Positions 11,760 to 21,299 of a DNA stretch of 64,000 nucleotides are shown in pieces. The DNA lies in NCBI GenBank assembly GCA_002083595.1, contig MSXT01000012.1, positions 61,340 through 125,339 of the forward strand. Direction: 5' to 3'. Within the stretch, counting starts at the first letter, position 1, and each line of letters opens with the position of its first letter. Position numbers and translations under genes: made by a program. This DNA comes from Proteobacteria bacterium ST_bin16 (GTDB lineage Bacteria > Pseudomonadota > Gammaproteobacteria > Burkholderiales > Nitrosomonadaceae). A model generated the notes under the pieces. The model did not search any database. It worked only from the letters and a program-made list of their open reading frames with translations, and was not told where the DNA came from.

Positions 11760-12701
11760 TTAAACGGTATCGGTCGATCTTGAGCGCGATAAAATTGCAG
11801 GAACCGTCGATTTATCTTTATTGATGATCTGCGGCAGAGTGGAAACCTGGTTTCCGCCATTCCGCTTTGCGGTAAATAGCGCATCTTCGGCACGTTTACA
11901 CAATTTTAACTTGTTATCGGTTTCATCCAGCATGGCAATGCCGATGCTGACCATGATTTTATTTTCAGTGTTTTTATCCATTTTGGTGGAAACTTTTTTG
12001 CGCACCGATTCGCATACTTTTTTCGCTTCGTATAAATCCGTTTCCGGAAATAAAATGGCAAATACATTGATATCAATGCGATAGAACAGATCGGTGATTC
12101 TGATATTGGTTTTGATCTCGTGAGAAATCTGTTTTATCGAGTCATTCTTGTTTTTGTAATCATAGTCATCGCTAAATAGTTTAAGCAGATCGAGATCGAT
12201 GATCGCGATGGAGAAGCTCCGGTGATACCGTCTTGAACGCAAGATTTCCGTATCCAACTCGGATTCAAAAGCCTGTCTGTTTTTATAGCCAGTGATTGGG
12301 TCAATCAGCACCTGGGTCAGCAAGGTTGACATGTCGATATTCGTTTTTTTGATCTTGATGACCATCAATGCAGAACAAATAATCAATAACAAAGTCAGTC
12401 CGCGATTAAATACTACGACATTCATCGGCATTACAATGCCGGGAGATAGATAAAAGCCAATGATGGTAAGAATAAGCGTCATTGCGGTAATGCAATAGGT
12501 AAACCGGATTCCGCTCACCCAGAGGCTGGAAAATATCACCAGTATATACGGTACTGCAGCAGCAACTCCTAATGGAGTATTTAAGTCAACGACAAAAATG
12601 CACAGCATTAAAGTTATGACGATGAACATGTTTGCCTGAATTGCACATTCTCTGAATAGGACTTTCAAAGCAGCGGCTGCTGAGATAATTTGGCTACGCA
12701 T
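11760..12701 (-). CDS. Membrane protein with degenerate GGDEF domain
   Basis: The 313 residues start with about four membrane segments (residues 24-115), followed by a GGDEF-type domain (130-290). Family landmarks are present: DPITGYKNRQAF, IAIIDLDLLKLFSDDYD, VSIGIAM and AEDALFTAKRNGGNQV. The active-site loop, normally RxGGDEF, reads R-I-D-I-N-V-F (Arg208-Phe214), so the glycines and both catalytic acids are lost. It is therefore unlikely to make c-di-GMP; a GTP- or c-di-GMP-sensing or purely regulatory role is possible. It stands alone between ftsK and an RDD protein, with an AT-rich upstream region. Confidence 0.85.
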   Translation of the reverse strand: MRSQIISAAAALKVLFRECAIQANMFIVITLMLCIFVVDLNTPLGVAAAVPYILVIFSSLWVSGIRFTYCITAMTLILTIIGFYLSPGIVMPMNVVVFNRGLTLLLIICSALMVIKIKKTNIDMSTLLTQVLIDPITGYKNRQAFESELDTEILRSRRYHRSFSIAIIDLDLLKLFSDDYDYKNKNDSIKQISHEIKTNIRITDLFYRIDINVFAILFPETDLYEAKKVCESVRKKVSTKMDKNTENKIMVSIGIAMLDETDNKLKLCKRAEDALFTAKRNGGNQVSTLPQIINKDKSTVPAILSRSRSTDTV

Positions 12702-12913
12702 GGGTTGTGTTTTAATTTGTAAAAAAGTCGGATTGCTTATTTTTACGGGTTCCAGGGATTAAACTTTATAAACAAAATAAGTGCATAATTAAATCGATAA
12801 CAATCAGTTTATTATACATTCTTTTAAAAATTAGATTGTAAATTTCGTATATAAATTTATGCAAATAAATAAGAATCTATCATTGCCTTGCCTGTAGTGA
12901 CCGAGTCCGGCGA

Positions 12914-13405
12914 TCACTGCTCCAGCCGGATAATACGTGTTCCGGCTAGCCGGTCATGCAGGTACTGGCGATCGCGATCGAATAATGCCCAAATGAATCC
13001 GGAGCCAAAAATAAGAATGCTGATGAGTACAAGCTGATAGTAAGAAATAAAATTAATGGGAAAAACCCAATCGATAACGACAAAAATGAATATGCCCGTT
13101 AAGGAAAATAAGTACCGGGCAATGGCTTGTTTTTTTGTCAGGCCGCTGCCATCCGCGGTGACAAGCCGCATCTTCCAGGTTTGCATCGCGAGCGTTTGTC
13201 CGCCATGGGTCCAGAACCAGGTAAAGTAGTACCCCATGATGGCAAACAGATAGCATTGAAAAAGCGGCTTGAAATAAGCAGCTTGTGTGTCGGTGAAAAT
13301 AAAATGAAAAATGAAACTGGCGATAAATAAAACAGCCAATATCAGAAGAAAATCATAAATCAGGCAGACGATGCGGCGCCAGAAACTGGGAGTGGAATAG
13401 GTCAT
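12914..13405 (-). CDS. RDD family membrane protein
   Basis: A 163-residue integral membrane protein with three to four hydrophobic segments. It starts SFWRRIVCLIYDFLLILAVLF, where the R-x-x-x-x-x-x-D pattern is typical of RDD proteins, and later has GQTLAMQTWKMRLVTADGSG, a hallmark of the family. The function of RDD proteins is mostly unknown; some are linked to transport or osmotic tolerance. It is divergent from the tonB operon, with 299 bp between starts. No partner genes are evident. Confidence 0.88.
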   Translation of the reverse strand: MTYSTPSFWRRIVCLIYDFLLILAVLFIASFIFHFIFTDTQAAYFKPLFQCYLFAIMGYYFTWFWTHGGQTLAMQTWKMRLVTADGSGLTKKQAIARYLFSLTGIFIFVVIDWVFPINFISYYQLVLISILIFGSGFIWALFDRDRQYLHDRLAGTRIIRLEQ

Positions 13406-13517
13406 GTTAATTGTTGTAAATGAAAGTGATGAAACTATCTGTGCGATGACTGCAAATGAATCGCCCGGAATCGATCACATTGTATGTTGAAATGGAATTT
13501 AATATAAGCTTTGGTTA

Positions 13518-13546
13518 TTGATAATTATTATCGTTTTCGTTAAAAT
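13518..13546 (+). promoter_or_regulatory. tonB promoter with embedded Fur-box-like site
   Basis: TTGATA at 13518-13523 and TAAAAT at 13541-13546 are separated by exactly 17 bp. The 19 bases at 13520-13538, GATAATTATTATCGTTTTC, match the classical Fur box at 15 of 19 positions and fill the spacer. Iron-bound Fur there would block RNA polymerase, fitting iron repression of tonB-exbB-exbD. The leader to the tonB ATG is about 150 bp. Confidence 0.65.
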
Positions 13547-13704
13547 GTTTATTTGACTGGCTTAATCTGAATCGATGTGCGTTTAATTGCAGCATAGCGT
13601 GGTTCTCAGGGATTGTTGCCGGTGAGTCAAAAATCAAAATCAGCGGTATCCGGCGTATTTTAGATCAAGTAAATAAGAAGTTTGTCTGATTTGTCTATTC
13701 TGTA

Positions 13705-14412
13705 ATGCATTCACTATCCCGGAAAAATATTGACTATTTAGGGCAGCAGCAGCGCTTTATTTCATTACCTGGGCTGTTGTTTGTACTCGTTGTCCATGCC
13801 GCGCTATTTTATTTTTTATGGCATCAACGCTTGATTCCAAATCCGGAACAGGCGCTGACATTGTTTGCCGAATTGATCACACCACCCGCGCCGGTTACGC
13901 CGCCTAAAGCATCGCCCGAACCGGCACCGGTTAAACTCCAGCCGGTAAAGAAGCCGGTGGTCAAACCAAAACAGGAACAGCTGGTAGCGAAATCCCCGAA
14001 AGTCTCCGAAAAGAAACAAGCCGAACCGGCGCCGAAACCGGTACAGGAGCCGGTGACCGAACAGGTGACAGCAGCGCCGCCCGTGGTTGAAGCACCGCCC
14101 AAGCAAATGCCAACAGCACCAGTGGCTCTGTCTTCGGAGTTGTCGGTATCCTGTCCCAAATTAACGCCACCCGAATATCCTGCCATTTCCCGGCGCATGG
14201 GGGAAGAAGGGAAACTGGTGCTGCGTGTGGAATTGGATGAAAACGGGCATATCGATAATGCCAAAGTTCTTAACAGCAGCGGCTATGAACGGCTTGACGC
14301 TGCCGCGTTAAGCGCGGTGAAGAGCTGGCAATGCAATCCATCGTTGCGTGACGGCCAGCCGGTCCGGGCTGTTGCCTTACAACCCTTTAATTTTGTACTG
14401 CAAGGAAATTAA
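13705..14412 (+). CDS. tonB: Energy transducer TonB
   Basis: TonB passes proton-motive energy from ExbB/ExbD to outer-membrane TonB-dependent receptors. The 235 residues have an N-terminal cytoplasmic stub and one membrane anchor (about 23-40, GLLFVLVVHAALFYFLW, with the functionally important His). A Pro/Lys/Glu-rich periplasmic spacer follows (60-140), then the C-terminal TonB domain (CPKLTPPEYPAISRRMGEEG, with the YP motif). It is first in a tight operon with exbB 3 bp after it and exbD after that. Confidence 0.95.
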   Translation: MHSLSRKNIDYLGQQQRFISLPGLLFVLVVHAALFYFLWHQRLIPNPEQALTLFAELITPPAPVTPPKASPEPAPVKLQPVKKPVVKPKQEQLVAKSPKVSEKKQAEPAPKPVQEPVTEQVTAAPPVVEAPPKQMPTAPVALSSELSVSCPKLTPPEYPAISRRMGEEGKLVLRVELDENGHIDNAKVLNSSGYERLDAAALSAVKSWQCNPSLRDGQPVRAVALQPFNFVLQGN

Positions 14413-14415
14413 TTC

Positions 14416-15177
14416 ATGGAACAAGGGCTTGGTTTTTCTCATTTTCTCGATCAAATTGACGGCGTGGGCATGAGCGTGCTGGTGTTGCTGTTGTCGCTCT
14501 CGGTGGCGAGCTGGTATCTGATCATCACCAAAAGTATCGCCAATTTGATGGCGAAACGCCGTGCCGAGGCGTTTTTGAAACACTTTTGGAGTTTTGATTC
14601 GTTGGAGGCGGTACATGTTGAGTTCAGAAATGCCGCGCCGGATAACGCCTTTGCGGAGCTTGCCAAACTGGGCATTGACGCTGCGGCTGATTCCAAAATC
14701 CACAGTTCTCACAAATTGGCTGCAGCTGGTGGAACCAGCGAGTTTCTGACACGGACTTTGCGTAACGGTATCGATCAGGAAGCAACGCGAGTTGAAAACG
14801 GCCTCACGTTAATCGCAACCGCCGGTTCGGCCGCGCCTTATATCGGCTTGTTTGGAACCGTCTGGGGTATTTATCATGCGCTGATTCAGATCGGACTTTC
14901 CGGTCAAGGCACCTTGGACAAAGTTGCCGGTCCGGTTGGTGAAGCGTTGATCATGACCGCGCTGGGGCTGGCAGTGGCGATACCGGCGGTGCTGGCTTAT
15001 AACGCTTTTGTCCGCCGCAACCGCATCTGGCTCGCGCGTTTGGAAGCTTTTGCACATGATCTGTTCATACTGATCACCGTCGGCGATAACAATGAACCGC
15101 CGGAAGCCGCATCGCAATCGCCGGTTACGGCGGCTGTTCCCGGAACTGCCGATATTGCGATTGAAAGGGGACAATAA
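14416..15177 (+). CDS. exbB: MotA/TolQ/ExbB proton channel protein
   Basis: Forms the inner-membrane proton channel with ExbD that powers TonB. The 253 residues show three membrane segments, with one near 20-40 and two in the C-terminal half. The signature stretch is TAGSAAPYIGLFGTVWGIYH followed by GPVGEALIMTALGLAVAIPA. The C-terminal tail is cytoplasmic. It sits 3 bp after tonB and 2 bp before exbD, so all three are co-transcribed. Confidence 0.95.
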   Translation: MEQGLGFSHFLDQIDGVGMSVLVLLLSLSVASWYLIITKSIANLMAKRRAEAFLKHFWSFDSLEAVHVEFRNAAPDNAFAELAKLGIDAAADSKIHSSHKLAAAGGTSEFLTRTLRNGIDQEATRVENGLTLIATAGSAAPYIGLFGTVWGIYHALIQIGLSGQGTLDKVAGPVGEALIMTALGLAVAIPAVLAYNAFVRRNRIWLARLEAFAHDLFILITVGDNNEPPEAASQSPVTAAVPGTADIAIERGQ

Positions 15178-15179
15178 GA

Positions 15180-15599
15180 ATGGCCTTTGGAAGCATGCAA
15201 GATAGCGGGCGCCAGGCGCCCATGTCGGAAATCAATGTGGTGCCGCTGGTGGATGTCATGCTGGTGCTATTGATCATTTTTATCATCACGGCTCCGCTGC
15301 TGACGCATTCCGTCAAAATCGATCTGCCGAAAGCGGAAAGCAATCCCAATATCACTCAGCCTGAGCATGTCGAACTGGCGATTCGTGAGGATGGCAGTCT
15401 TTTTTGGAATGGTGAGCCGGTAGCATTGGAACAGCTGGCACCGCGTTTTGCCGCAAAAGTAGCGCAAGCACCTAATACAGAACTGCACATTCGCGCCGAT
15501 AAGCTGGCGCATTACGAACATGTCGCGCGGCTCATGAGTATTGCAGCCAAAGCTGGTCTGACAAAAATTGGTTTTATTACCGATCCGTCCGAGCAGTAA
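15180..15599 (+). CDS. exbD: Biopolymer transport protein ExbD
   Basis: Partner of ExbB in the proton channel. The 139 residues have a short cytoplasmic start, a single membrane helix and a periplasmic domain. The helix carries the essential Asp in VVPLVDVMLVLLIIFIITAP. The protein is full length. It ends the tonB-exbB-exbD operon and converges with the P-type ATPase gene 45 bp away. Confidence 0.95.
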   Translation: MAFGSMQDSGRQAPMSEINVVPLVDVMLVLLIIFIITAPLLTHSVKIDLPKAESNPNITQPEHVELAIREDGSLFWNGEPVALEQLAPRFAAKVAQAPNTELHIRADKLAHYEHVARLMSIAAKAGLTKIGFITDPSEQ

Positions 15600-15644
15600 A
15601 AGCAGTTTGCAGCCGGTTGATGCGAGTTTGCATGACCGGTTGAA

Positions 15645-18152
15645 TTAATCGCTGCGTTGTTGGGATGGCGTTTTTTGCTTTTGAAAGATACTCAACCCAT
15701 CGGCGCGGCCCAGCAAAGTCAATGCCGCAGCGATCATTCCGCTGGCAATGGCCAACAGCCAGTCGTCAACATGCAGCGGTGCGAGATGCAGGAATCCGGC
15801 CAGCGCGGGGATCTGCACCAGCAAGTATGACAATCCAATGGTGAGGCTGACGATGTACCACGCAGCACGTGAATGCATGCGGCTCAGCACGGCAGTGATA
15901 CCCACGCTGGCGGCGGTCAAGGTCACCAGCGCCATCGCACGGGCATGATCGACATCGTATCCAGCCCCCAGGCTGCGGATGTAAACCAGCGTCACAATCA
16001 CAGTAATGGTTAATCCCGCCAATCCCATCACGAACCACTGCCACCTGCTGAAAAAGCGCAATTGCTTTGAGGGCGGCTGGTACACCAATTTTTTGTTGCC
16101 AGCAATCTCCTGAAATACCAGCATTGCAGTGGGATGAATGACCAGTTCCAGCCAGACGATATGAATGGGCAGATACAGCATTGGGTATCCAGCCAGCGGA
16201 ATGAGCGCGGCGGTGAGCACGAGCGGTAAATGAATCATCAGCAGGTATTGGAAACTCAGCTGCAGGTTGGTGAATAATTGCCGCCCTTCGGCGATGGCCT
16301 GCACGATGCTGTGGAAATTGTCGTCGAGCAACACGATCGCGGCGACTTCACGTGCACTGCGGGTACCACGCTGCCCCATGGCAATGCCGATATCGGCCGC
16401 TTGCAGAGCGGGCACGTCGTTAATGCCATCGCCTGTGACGGCAACGATTTCCCCGCTGTTTTGCAGCGTTTGCACCAGTAGCAATTTTTGTGCGGGTACG
16501 GCGCGCGCGATTACATCGATGGCGCGCAGAACATCAGATTCTCCACGCGCCAGCCGGGTTTGGATCTCATCCGCGGTTACCACCTGCGGCGTAACTCCAC
16601 CTAAACCGATTTCTCTGGCGACCGCGCACGCAGTGGCGGGATGATCCCCGGTTATCATGATGATGCGGATCTGCGCATCGCGGCATAAGCGTACGGCCTC
16701 GGGCACGCCTGCGCGTACCGGATCCTCGAATGCCAGCACACCGGAAAAAATGAAATTGCGGTCCGGTTCGCCGCCATGCCAGCTTGCGCTATCGAGTGTT
16801 TGCCAAGCGCAGGCGATCACTTTGTGGCCGCTGCCAGCCAGTTCATCGATGCGTTGTTGCCAGCCGGTAAATGCCGTTCCATCAAGCTTGCAGCGCGCCA
16901 ATACAATTTCCGGAGCACCCTTGACTACGGCTAGCAGCGCATCGTTGGAGCGGATGATGGCGGCTTCGCATTTGCGGTCTTCGGTAAATGGAAAACTGTC
17001 AACCACTGCGGCATGCAATGGTGTTGCCAGCGAATTGAGAATGGCCAGATCGACCGGATCGCTGGTTTCGTGGCGCGAGGCCAGCGCGGCAATTTCCAGC
17101 AAGCGCGCTTCGCTGAAACCTTGTGCCGGATAACGGTGCGATAACAGTAAGCGGCCTTCTGTCAGTGTGCCGGTTTTATCGGAGCAGATACAGGATACGC
17201 GGCCAATGTTTTCGACTACGACAGCGCGTCGTACCAGGGCTTGCCGCTTGGCTAAGCGGTAGACGCCAACGCCGAGGAAAAAGGTCAGAACAACCGGAAA
17301 TTCTTCCGGCAATGCAGCCACTGCAAGCGTTACCGCACTCAGCAGCGCATCCAGCAAACCGTGCCCTTGCTCCCAGCGCACCCACGCTAAGCCCAGGCAA
17401 ATGACAGCGGCTGCAGCCAGCAGTATTGCGACGAGGTTGCTCACCGCACTTTGCAGCGGTGTGCGGGCATGCGTGCCGAGCATCGCCGACTGCACGATTT
17501 CACCATAGAGGGTTTCCACGCCGGTGAAAATAATGCGCAAGCGGATGTTACCCTTTAACAGGCGGGTACCGGCAAATAACCAGGATTCACTGCCGATGTG
17601 CGCGGCATTTTCCTGATGCGGCAAAGCGGCGACGGCAAGTTTACGCATCGGGAAGGCTTCTCCCGTCAGCAACGATTCATCGCACAACACATCTTCGGCA
17701 TACTCGATTAGTCCATCGGCAGGGCATGATTCGCCCGTGCCGAGCAACACCAGATCGCCGGGAACCAGTTCCGCCGCAGCGATCCGCTGCTGCCGGCCGT
17801 CGCGTATCACGGTGGTTTGTGCTGTTAAACAATCGCTCAGGCTGGCAATGGATGCTTGCGTGCGCCGGTGCAGATAAGCATCCATGCCGAGAAAAGGAAT
17901 CAGCGCCACGAGCAGAATCAGGGCTTCGGTCAATTCTCCAACGATCAAAAACAACGTGCTGGTGCCGAGCAGGAACCATAGCATCGGATCTCGCAGGGTA
18001 TTGCGGAGAATATCCCGCCAGCCCGTTGGCGGTAGTTCAACGATGCGGTTATCGCCATATTGCTGCTGGCGTATTTTTATTTGTGCGGAGTCAAGCCCAT
18101 CTTGCAATGAGCCAGGAATATTCAGACGATCCGGGGGCGCGTAGCGCAGCAT
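15645..18152 (-). CDS. Cation-translocating P-type ATPase
   Basis: An 835-residue inner-membrane ion pump. The phosphorylated Asp is D325 in SDKTGTLTEG; LTGEAF (162-167) is the phosphatase loop, TGDGINDVPAL the hinge, and PEEFP (282-286) the membrane ion-site motif. The N-terminal DSAQIKIRQQQYGDNRI is the usual cation-ATPase N-domain. The PEEFPVV signature places it with Ca2+/H+-like bacterial pumps rather than with heavy-metal P1B pumps, since it has no CPC motif or metal-binding head. The ion cannot be fixed from sequence. It stands alone. Confidence 0.92.
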   Translation of the reverse strand: MLRYAPPDRLNIPGSLQDGLDSAQIKIRQQQYGDNRIVELPPTGWRDILRNTLRDPMLWFLLGTSTLFLIVGELTEALILLVALIPFLGMDAYLHRRTQASIASLSDCLTAQTTVIRDGRQQRIAAAELVPGDLVLLGTGESCPADGLIEYAEDVLCDESLLTGEAFPMRKLAVAALPHQENAAHIGSESWLFAGTRLLKGNIRLRIIFTGVETLYGEIVQSAMLGTHARTPLQSAVSNLVAILLAAAAVICLGLAWVRWEQGHGLLDALLSAVTLAVAALPEEFPVVLTFFLGVGVYRLAKRQALVRRAVVVENIGRVSCICSDKTGTLTEGRLLLSHRYPAQGFSEARLLEIAALASRHETSDPVDLAILNSLATPLHAAVVDSFPFTEDRKCEAAIIRSNDALLAVVKGAPEIVLARCKLDGTAFTGWQQRIDELAGSGHKVIACAWQTLDSASWHGGEPDRNFIFSGVLAFEDPVRAGVPEAVRLCRDAQIRIIMITGDHPATACAVAREIGLGGVTPQVVTADEIQTRLARGESDVLRAIDVIARAVPAQKLLLVQTLQNSGEIVAVTGDGINDVPALQAADIGIAMGQRGTRSAREVAAIVLLDDNFHSIVQAIAEGRQLFTNLQLSFQYLLMIHLPLVLTAALIPLAGYPMLYLPIHIVWLELVIHPTAMLVFQEIAGNKKLVYQPPSKQLRFFSRWQWFVMGLAGLTITVIVTLVYIRSLGAGYDVDHARAMALVTLTAASVGITAVLSRMHSRAAWYIVSLTIGLSYLLVQIPALAGFLHLAPLHVDDWLLAIASGMIAAALTLLGRADGLSIFQKQKTPSQQRSD

Positions 18153-18294
18153 CTTAAATATTGATTTGGGTTGACCTGAAACAGTAGGGATAAGCTACAT
18201 CAAAGTAATTATTTTGAACGGTAACCGTGCTGATGTGACTGCTGCGAGAAGATTGGAACTGTGGTGAAGAGAATTGTTTCTCTGCATAATCCCC

Positions 18295-18332
18295 AATAAA
18301 AAACGGCTCCTCATAACTGCTAGGAGCCGTTT
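18295..18332 (-). terminator. Rho-independent terminator after the small lipoprotein
   Basis: An 11-bp perfect stem, AAACGGCTCCT at 18301-18311 pairing with AGGAGCCGTTT at 18322-18332, has a 10-base loop. On the minus strand it is followed by a T-rich run (18295-18303). It lies 18 bp past the stop of the small lipoprotein gene and fits its transcription direction. Confidence 0.88.
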
Positions 18333-18349
18333 GATAATCGCTCAACCGA

Positions 18350-18505
18350 TTATTTTTTACCAGCTTCTGCACCCAGTCTTTCACCTGACTCAGGATCTTT
18401 ATATAAGCTTGGTGGTTTGTTATAGGGTTTTGGCTCGCCACATCCAGCAAGTATGGCTGTGGCTGTAAATGCGAAAAAGACGATAGCTAAGAGTGAGTAT
18501 TTCAT
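18350..18505 (-). CDS. Small lipoprotein (51 aa)
   Basis: Starts at ATG 18505 with a strong ribosome site AAAGGAG just upstream. The protein has a lipoprotein signal (MKYSLLAIVFFAFTATAILA) ending in lipobox ILAGC, then only about 25 mature residues rich in Pro, Lys and Gly (EPKPYNKPPSLYKDPESGER). It resembles small LptM/entericidin-like lipoproteins in size only; function unknown. It has its own terminator. Confidence 0.8.
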   Translation of the reverse strand: MKYSLLAIVFFAFTATAILAGCGEPKPYNKPPSLYKDPESGERLGAEAGKK

Positions 18506-18870
18506 GAAAATCTCCTTTGTTATTAAAATCAAAAATTGTTTATCAACAAATTTAATGTCACGTTGGAACTTAATCAGCTACAAGTCATATCCGGAATCTA
18601 ATTCAGCATTAAACTATCTTTCGCAGAAAAAGACCTTTTTAGAAGATCAAATGATTGTGCAACCTAAGTGTCTTCTAAACAAGATATGGTTTCATCACGA
18701 ATAAGAAAATTACTTATTCCTAGTAAGGATAACACTAAAAAAAAAAGTATGGAATATATTACCAACTCTGCCAGCCTGGAAAATCAACCGTGGGCATAAC
18801 GAGTCAGTAAGTCGGTTAGCAGCCAAAAGGCAAAAATTCAGGAACAAAACCGGAAGGTTATGCCGTTTAG
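18506..18870. other. Gene-free stretch
   Basis: AT-rich spacer between the small lipoprotein and the photolyase gene. The first bases hold the lipoprotein ribosome site (18511-18518). A plus-strand frame at 18453-18704 has no ribosome site or recognisable domain and mostly overlaps the lipoprotein, so I do not call it. A run of A residues occurs near 18738. I see no RNA gene or repeat. Confidence 0.6.
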
Positions 18871-20172
18871 CTACCCCACGGCCTGTTGGTACGCTTGCAA
18901 GCAGCGTTCGCGCGCGAATGTGTGATCAACGACCGGAGCGGGATAATTTAAGGTATGCCAATCGCTTACCCAGGTTTGAATATAAGCGAACTGTTTGTCG
19001 AATTTTTCCGTTTGCGCGCTCGGATTAAAAATCCTGAAGTAGGGTGCGGCATCAACCCCGCAACCCGCTACCCACTGCCAGTTGCCGACATTGCTCGCCA
19101 TTTCATAGTCTAACAATTTTTGCGCGAAATACGCCTCACCCCAGCGCCAGTCGATGAGCAGGTGTTTGCATAAAAAACTGGCGGTAACCATTCTCACGCG
19201 ATTGTGCATGGTGCCGGTTGCATTGAGCTGGCGCATACCGGCATCGACCAGCGGATAACCGGTGGTTCCTTCGCACCAGCGCTGGAATTCCGCCGCATCG
19301 TTGCGCCATTGGATGCGATCGTACTGCGGCTTGAAGCTGCGTTGTGGCGTATGTGGAAAATGCCAGAGAATTTGACTGAAAAACTCACGCCAGATCAATT
19401 CATTGCAGAAAATATCGCTACGGCTGAATGCATGCTGGAATATTTGCCGGACGCTGACCGTGCCGAAGCGCAGGTGCGGCCCCAGCAACGATGTGGCAGC
19501 TAGCGCCGGAAAATCGCGGTCACGCGCGTAGTGCTGCAACATGTCGTGTTCCAACCGGTAAGCTGGGATAGTCATGGCCGCGCGGGTAAAACCGATATCC
19601 GCCAATGATACATCCGGCAGTGCTGCTTGTTTGATCAGGTTGGTCAATTTGGCTGCGGTCGCGTAAGGTGTCAATGTTGTCTGGCTGTGCACCTTTCTCC
19701 ATTTGCGCATGTACGGGGTGTATACCGTATACGCGCCGCCGCCGTCCTTGCTGATCTCGTCTTTTTCAAACAGCACATGGTCTTTGTAGGTGCGAAACGC
19801 TACCCGCTGTGCTTCCAACCATTGGCGCACAGCCTCGTCCCGTTCACGGGCGTACGGCTCGTAGTCATGGTTGGTGTAAACCGCAGCAATCGAGTGTGAA
19901 CGCAGAATTTGCGCGAAAACTTCTAGTGGCTTGCCGTGATAGAGCGCGAGTGAACTGGCATGCTTTACTTCAAGCTCGGTACGTAAAGCTTGCAAAGTAT
20001 CGTGAATGAACGTGACGCGGGCATCGTTCTGAGGTAATCCGGCCAGAATGGCCGGGTCGAAAATGAAAATGGGTAAAACCGGGCGTCCCGATGCCAGGGC
20101 ATGCGAAAGTCCGGCGTTATCGTCCAGACGCAAATCGCGCCGGAACCAAAAAACAGCAAGCGGGGTTGTCAT
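18871..20172 (-). CDS. phrB: Deoxyribodipyrimidine photo-lyase
   Basis: Repairs UV-induced cyclobutane pyrimidine dimers with light and FADH-. The 433 residues have the N-terminal antenna domain (LAVFWFRRDLRLDDNAGLSHAL) and the C-terminal FAD-binding domain. Family motifs are LIWREFFSQILWHFP, WCEGTTGYPLVDAGMRQL, MHNRVRMVTASFLCKHLLIDW and the WQWVAGCGVDAAPYFRIFNP signature. The Trp electron-transfer chain region is present. It lies 26 bp downstream of the epimerase-like gene on the same strand, which may be co-transcribed. Confidence 0.95.
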   Translation of the reverse strand: MTTPLAVFWFRRDLRLDDNAGLSHALASGRPVLPIFIFDPAILAGLPQNDARVTFIHDTLQALRTELEVKHASSLALYHGKPLEVFAQILRSHSIAAVYTNHDYEPYARERDEAVRQWLEAQRVAFRTYKDHVLFEKDEISKDGGGAYTVYTPYMRKWRKVHSQTTLTPYATAAKLTNLIKQAALPDVSLADIGFTRAAMTIPAYRLEHDMLQHYARDRDFPALAATSLLGPHLRFGTVSVRQIFQHAFSRSDIFCNELIWREFFSQILWHFPHTPQRSFKPQYDRIQWRNDAAEFQRWCEGTTGYPLVDAGMRQLNATGTMHNRVRMVTASFLCKHLLIDWRWGEAYFAQKLLDYEMASNVGNWQWVAGCGVDAAPYFRIFNPSAQTEKFDKQFAYIQTWVSDWHTLNYPAPVVDHTFARERCLQAYQQAVG

Positions 20173-20198
20173 GATATTGTTCTGCCGGGCCGGAAAAT

Positions 20199-21107
20199 TC
20201 AGTGATGGTCAAATAAATCCGCCAACGCCGCCGGTAGATGATCGAATTTGAATTGAAAGCCGTATTCTCCCAGCAATCTTTTGGGCGCGATGTGATAACT
20301 GTTCAAAGCCAGCGCGGCGGCTTCGCCTAATGCCAGTTTCAGGATAAATGCCGGGGTAGGGAAGAATGCGGGCCGGTGCAATACGTTTCCAAACGCTGTT
20401 GCAAAATCGCGGTAGCGCACCGGGTGGGGTGACACGGCATTGACCGGGCCTCGGTAGCGGGTATCCAGTGCAGCGTTACAGTAGACCGAAACAATATCAT
20501 CGAGATGTATCCACGGCAGCCACTGAAGGCCGTTGCCAACCGGTCCGCCCAAGCCCAATTTGAAAACCGGCAGCAATTTTTTCAGCATGCCGCCGTGACC
20601 GAGCACCACACCGGTGCGAATACTGACCCGGCGGACGCCTTTGCTTTCGATTCTCGCCGCTTCTTGTTCCCAATCATGGCAGATGGTTTGCATAAAACTG
20701 AGCTGCTCAGGTACGGCATACGATTCATCATAAAGATCATCACCCGTGCCCGGATAAACACCGATGGCAGAACCGCAGACAAAGGCCTGCAAGCTATCCG
20801 GCGCAGCTGCGACCAATTTTCTCGTGCTGAGGATGCGCGAGGCATAAATCTCATGTTTGCGTACTTTTGTCCAACGGCCTTCACCCAGATTCTCACCCAT
20901 CAGATTGATGATGATCTGGCAATCGTGCAGCGCTTCGGCGGGTACATCTTGCGTCGCATAATCCCACTCAAATGCGGGCACATTCAGTAGTTCGCTTGCC
21001 TTGCTGCTGTTGCGGCTCAGTACCGTTATGGTGTGTTGGTCTTGCTGTAAACGCTGTACCAAATGGCGGCCGATAAACCCGGTTGCGCCTGTGATCAGTA
21101 TGTTCAT
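20199..21107 (-). CDS. TIGR01777 family NAD(P)-dependent epimerase-like protein
   Basis: An extended SDR protein of 302 residues. The Rossmann nucleotide motif is at the very start (MNILITGATGFIGRHLVQRL). Family features are FVCGSAIGVYPGTGD and the C-terminal DUF1731-like end (PKRLLGEYGFQFKFDHLPAAL). E. coli YfcH is the usual comparison; the substrate is unknown. It is often found near photolyase genes. Divergent from cobS. Confidence 0.9.
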   Translation of the reverse strand: MNILITGATGFIGRHLVQRLQQDQHTITVLSRNSSKASELLNVPAFEWDYATQDVPAEALHDCQIIINLMGENLGEGRWTKVRKHEIYASRILSTRKLVAAAPDSLQAFVCGSAIGVYPGTGDDLYDESYAVPEQLSFMQTICHDWEQEAARIESKGVRRVSIRTGVVLGHGGMLKKLLPVFKLGLGGPVGNGLQWLPWIHLDDIVSVYCNAALDTRYRGPVNAVSPHPVRYRDFATAFGNVLHRPAFFPTPAFILKLALGEAAALALNSYHIAPKRLLGEYGFQFKFDHLPAALADLFDHH

Positions 21108-21299
21108 TGTGCCATGCTCATGGGCAGGTTAAAGATGAGCTCAGGATACACCCATTCCGGGGTTTTTTCAGTCCGCCGGTGCGTTGAAACCAGTATCCGC
21201 GCTCAGGGAATAACAAGCTGCGCCATTGTTCTGGCTTGGATTCTGTTCATTGATGCAGCCACTAGCAAAAAAAAACGGTTGCCGCTACACTCAGCCTCC

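Noticed and set aside
18453..18704. Plus-strand frame of 83 codons opposite the small lipoprotein
   Set aside because: It runs antisense through the lipoprotein start and its AAAGGAG site and has no sensible composition.
21108..21299. Possible cobalamin riboswitch before cobS
   Set aside because: Searched for the B12-box and the conserved core segments; the few partial matches (such as CCGGTGCG) are not in the right order.
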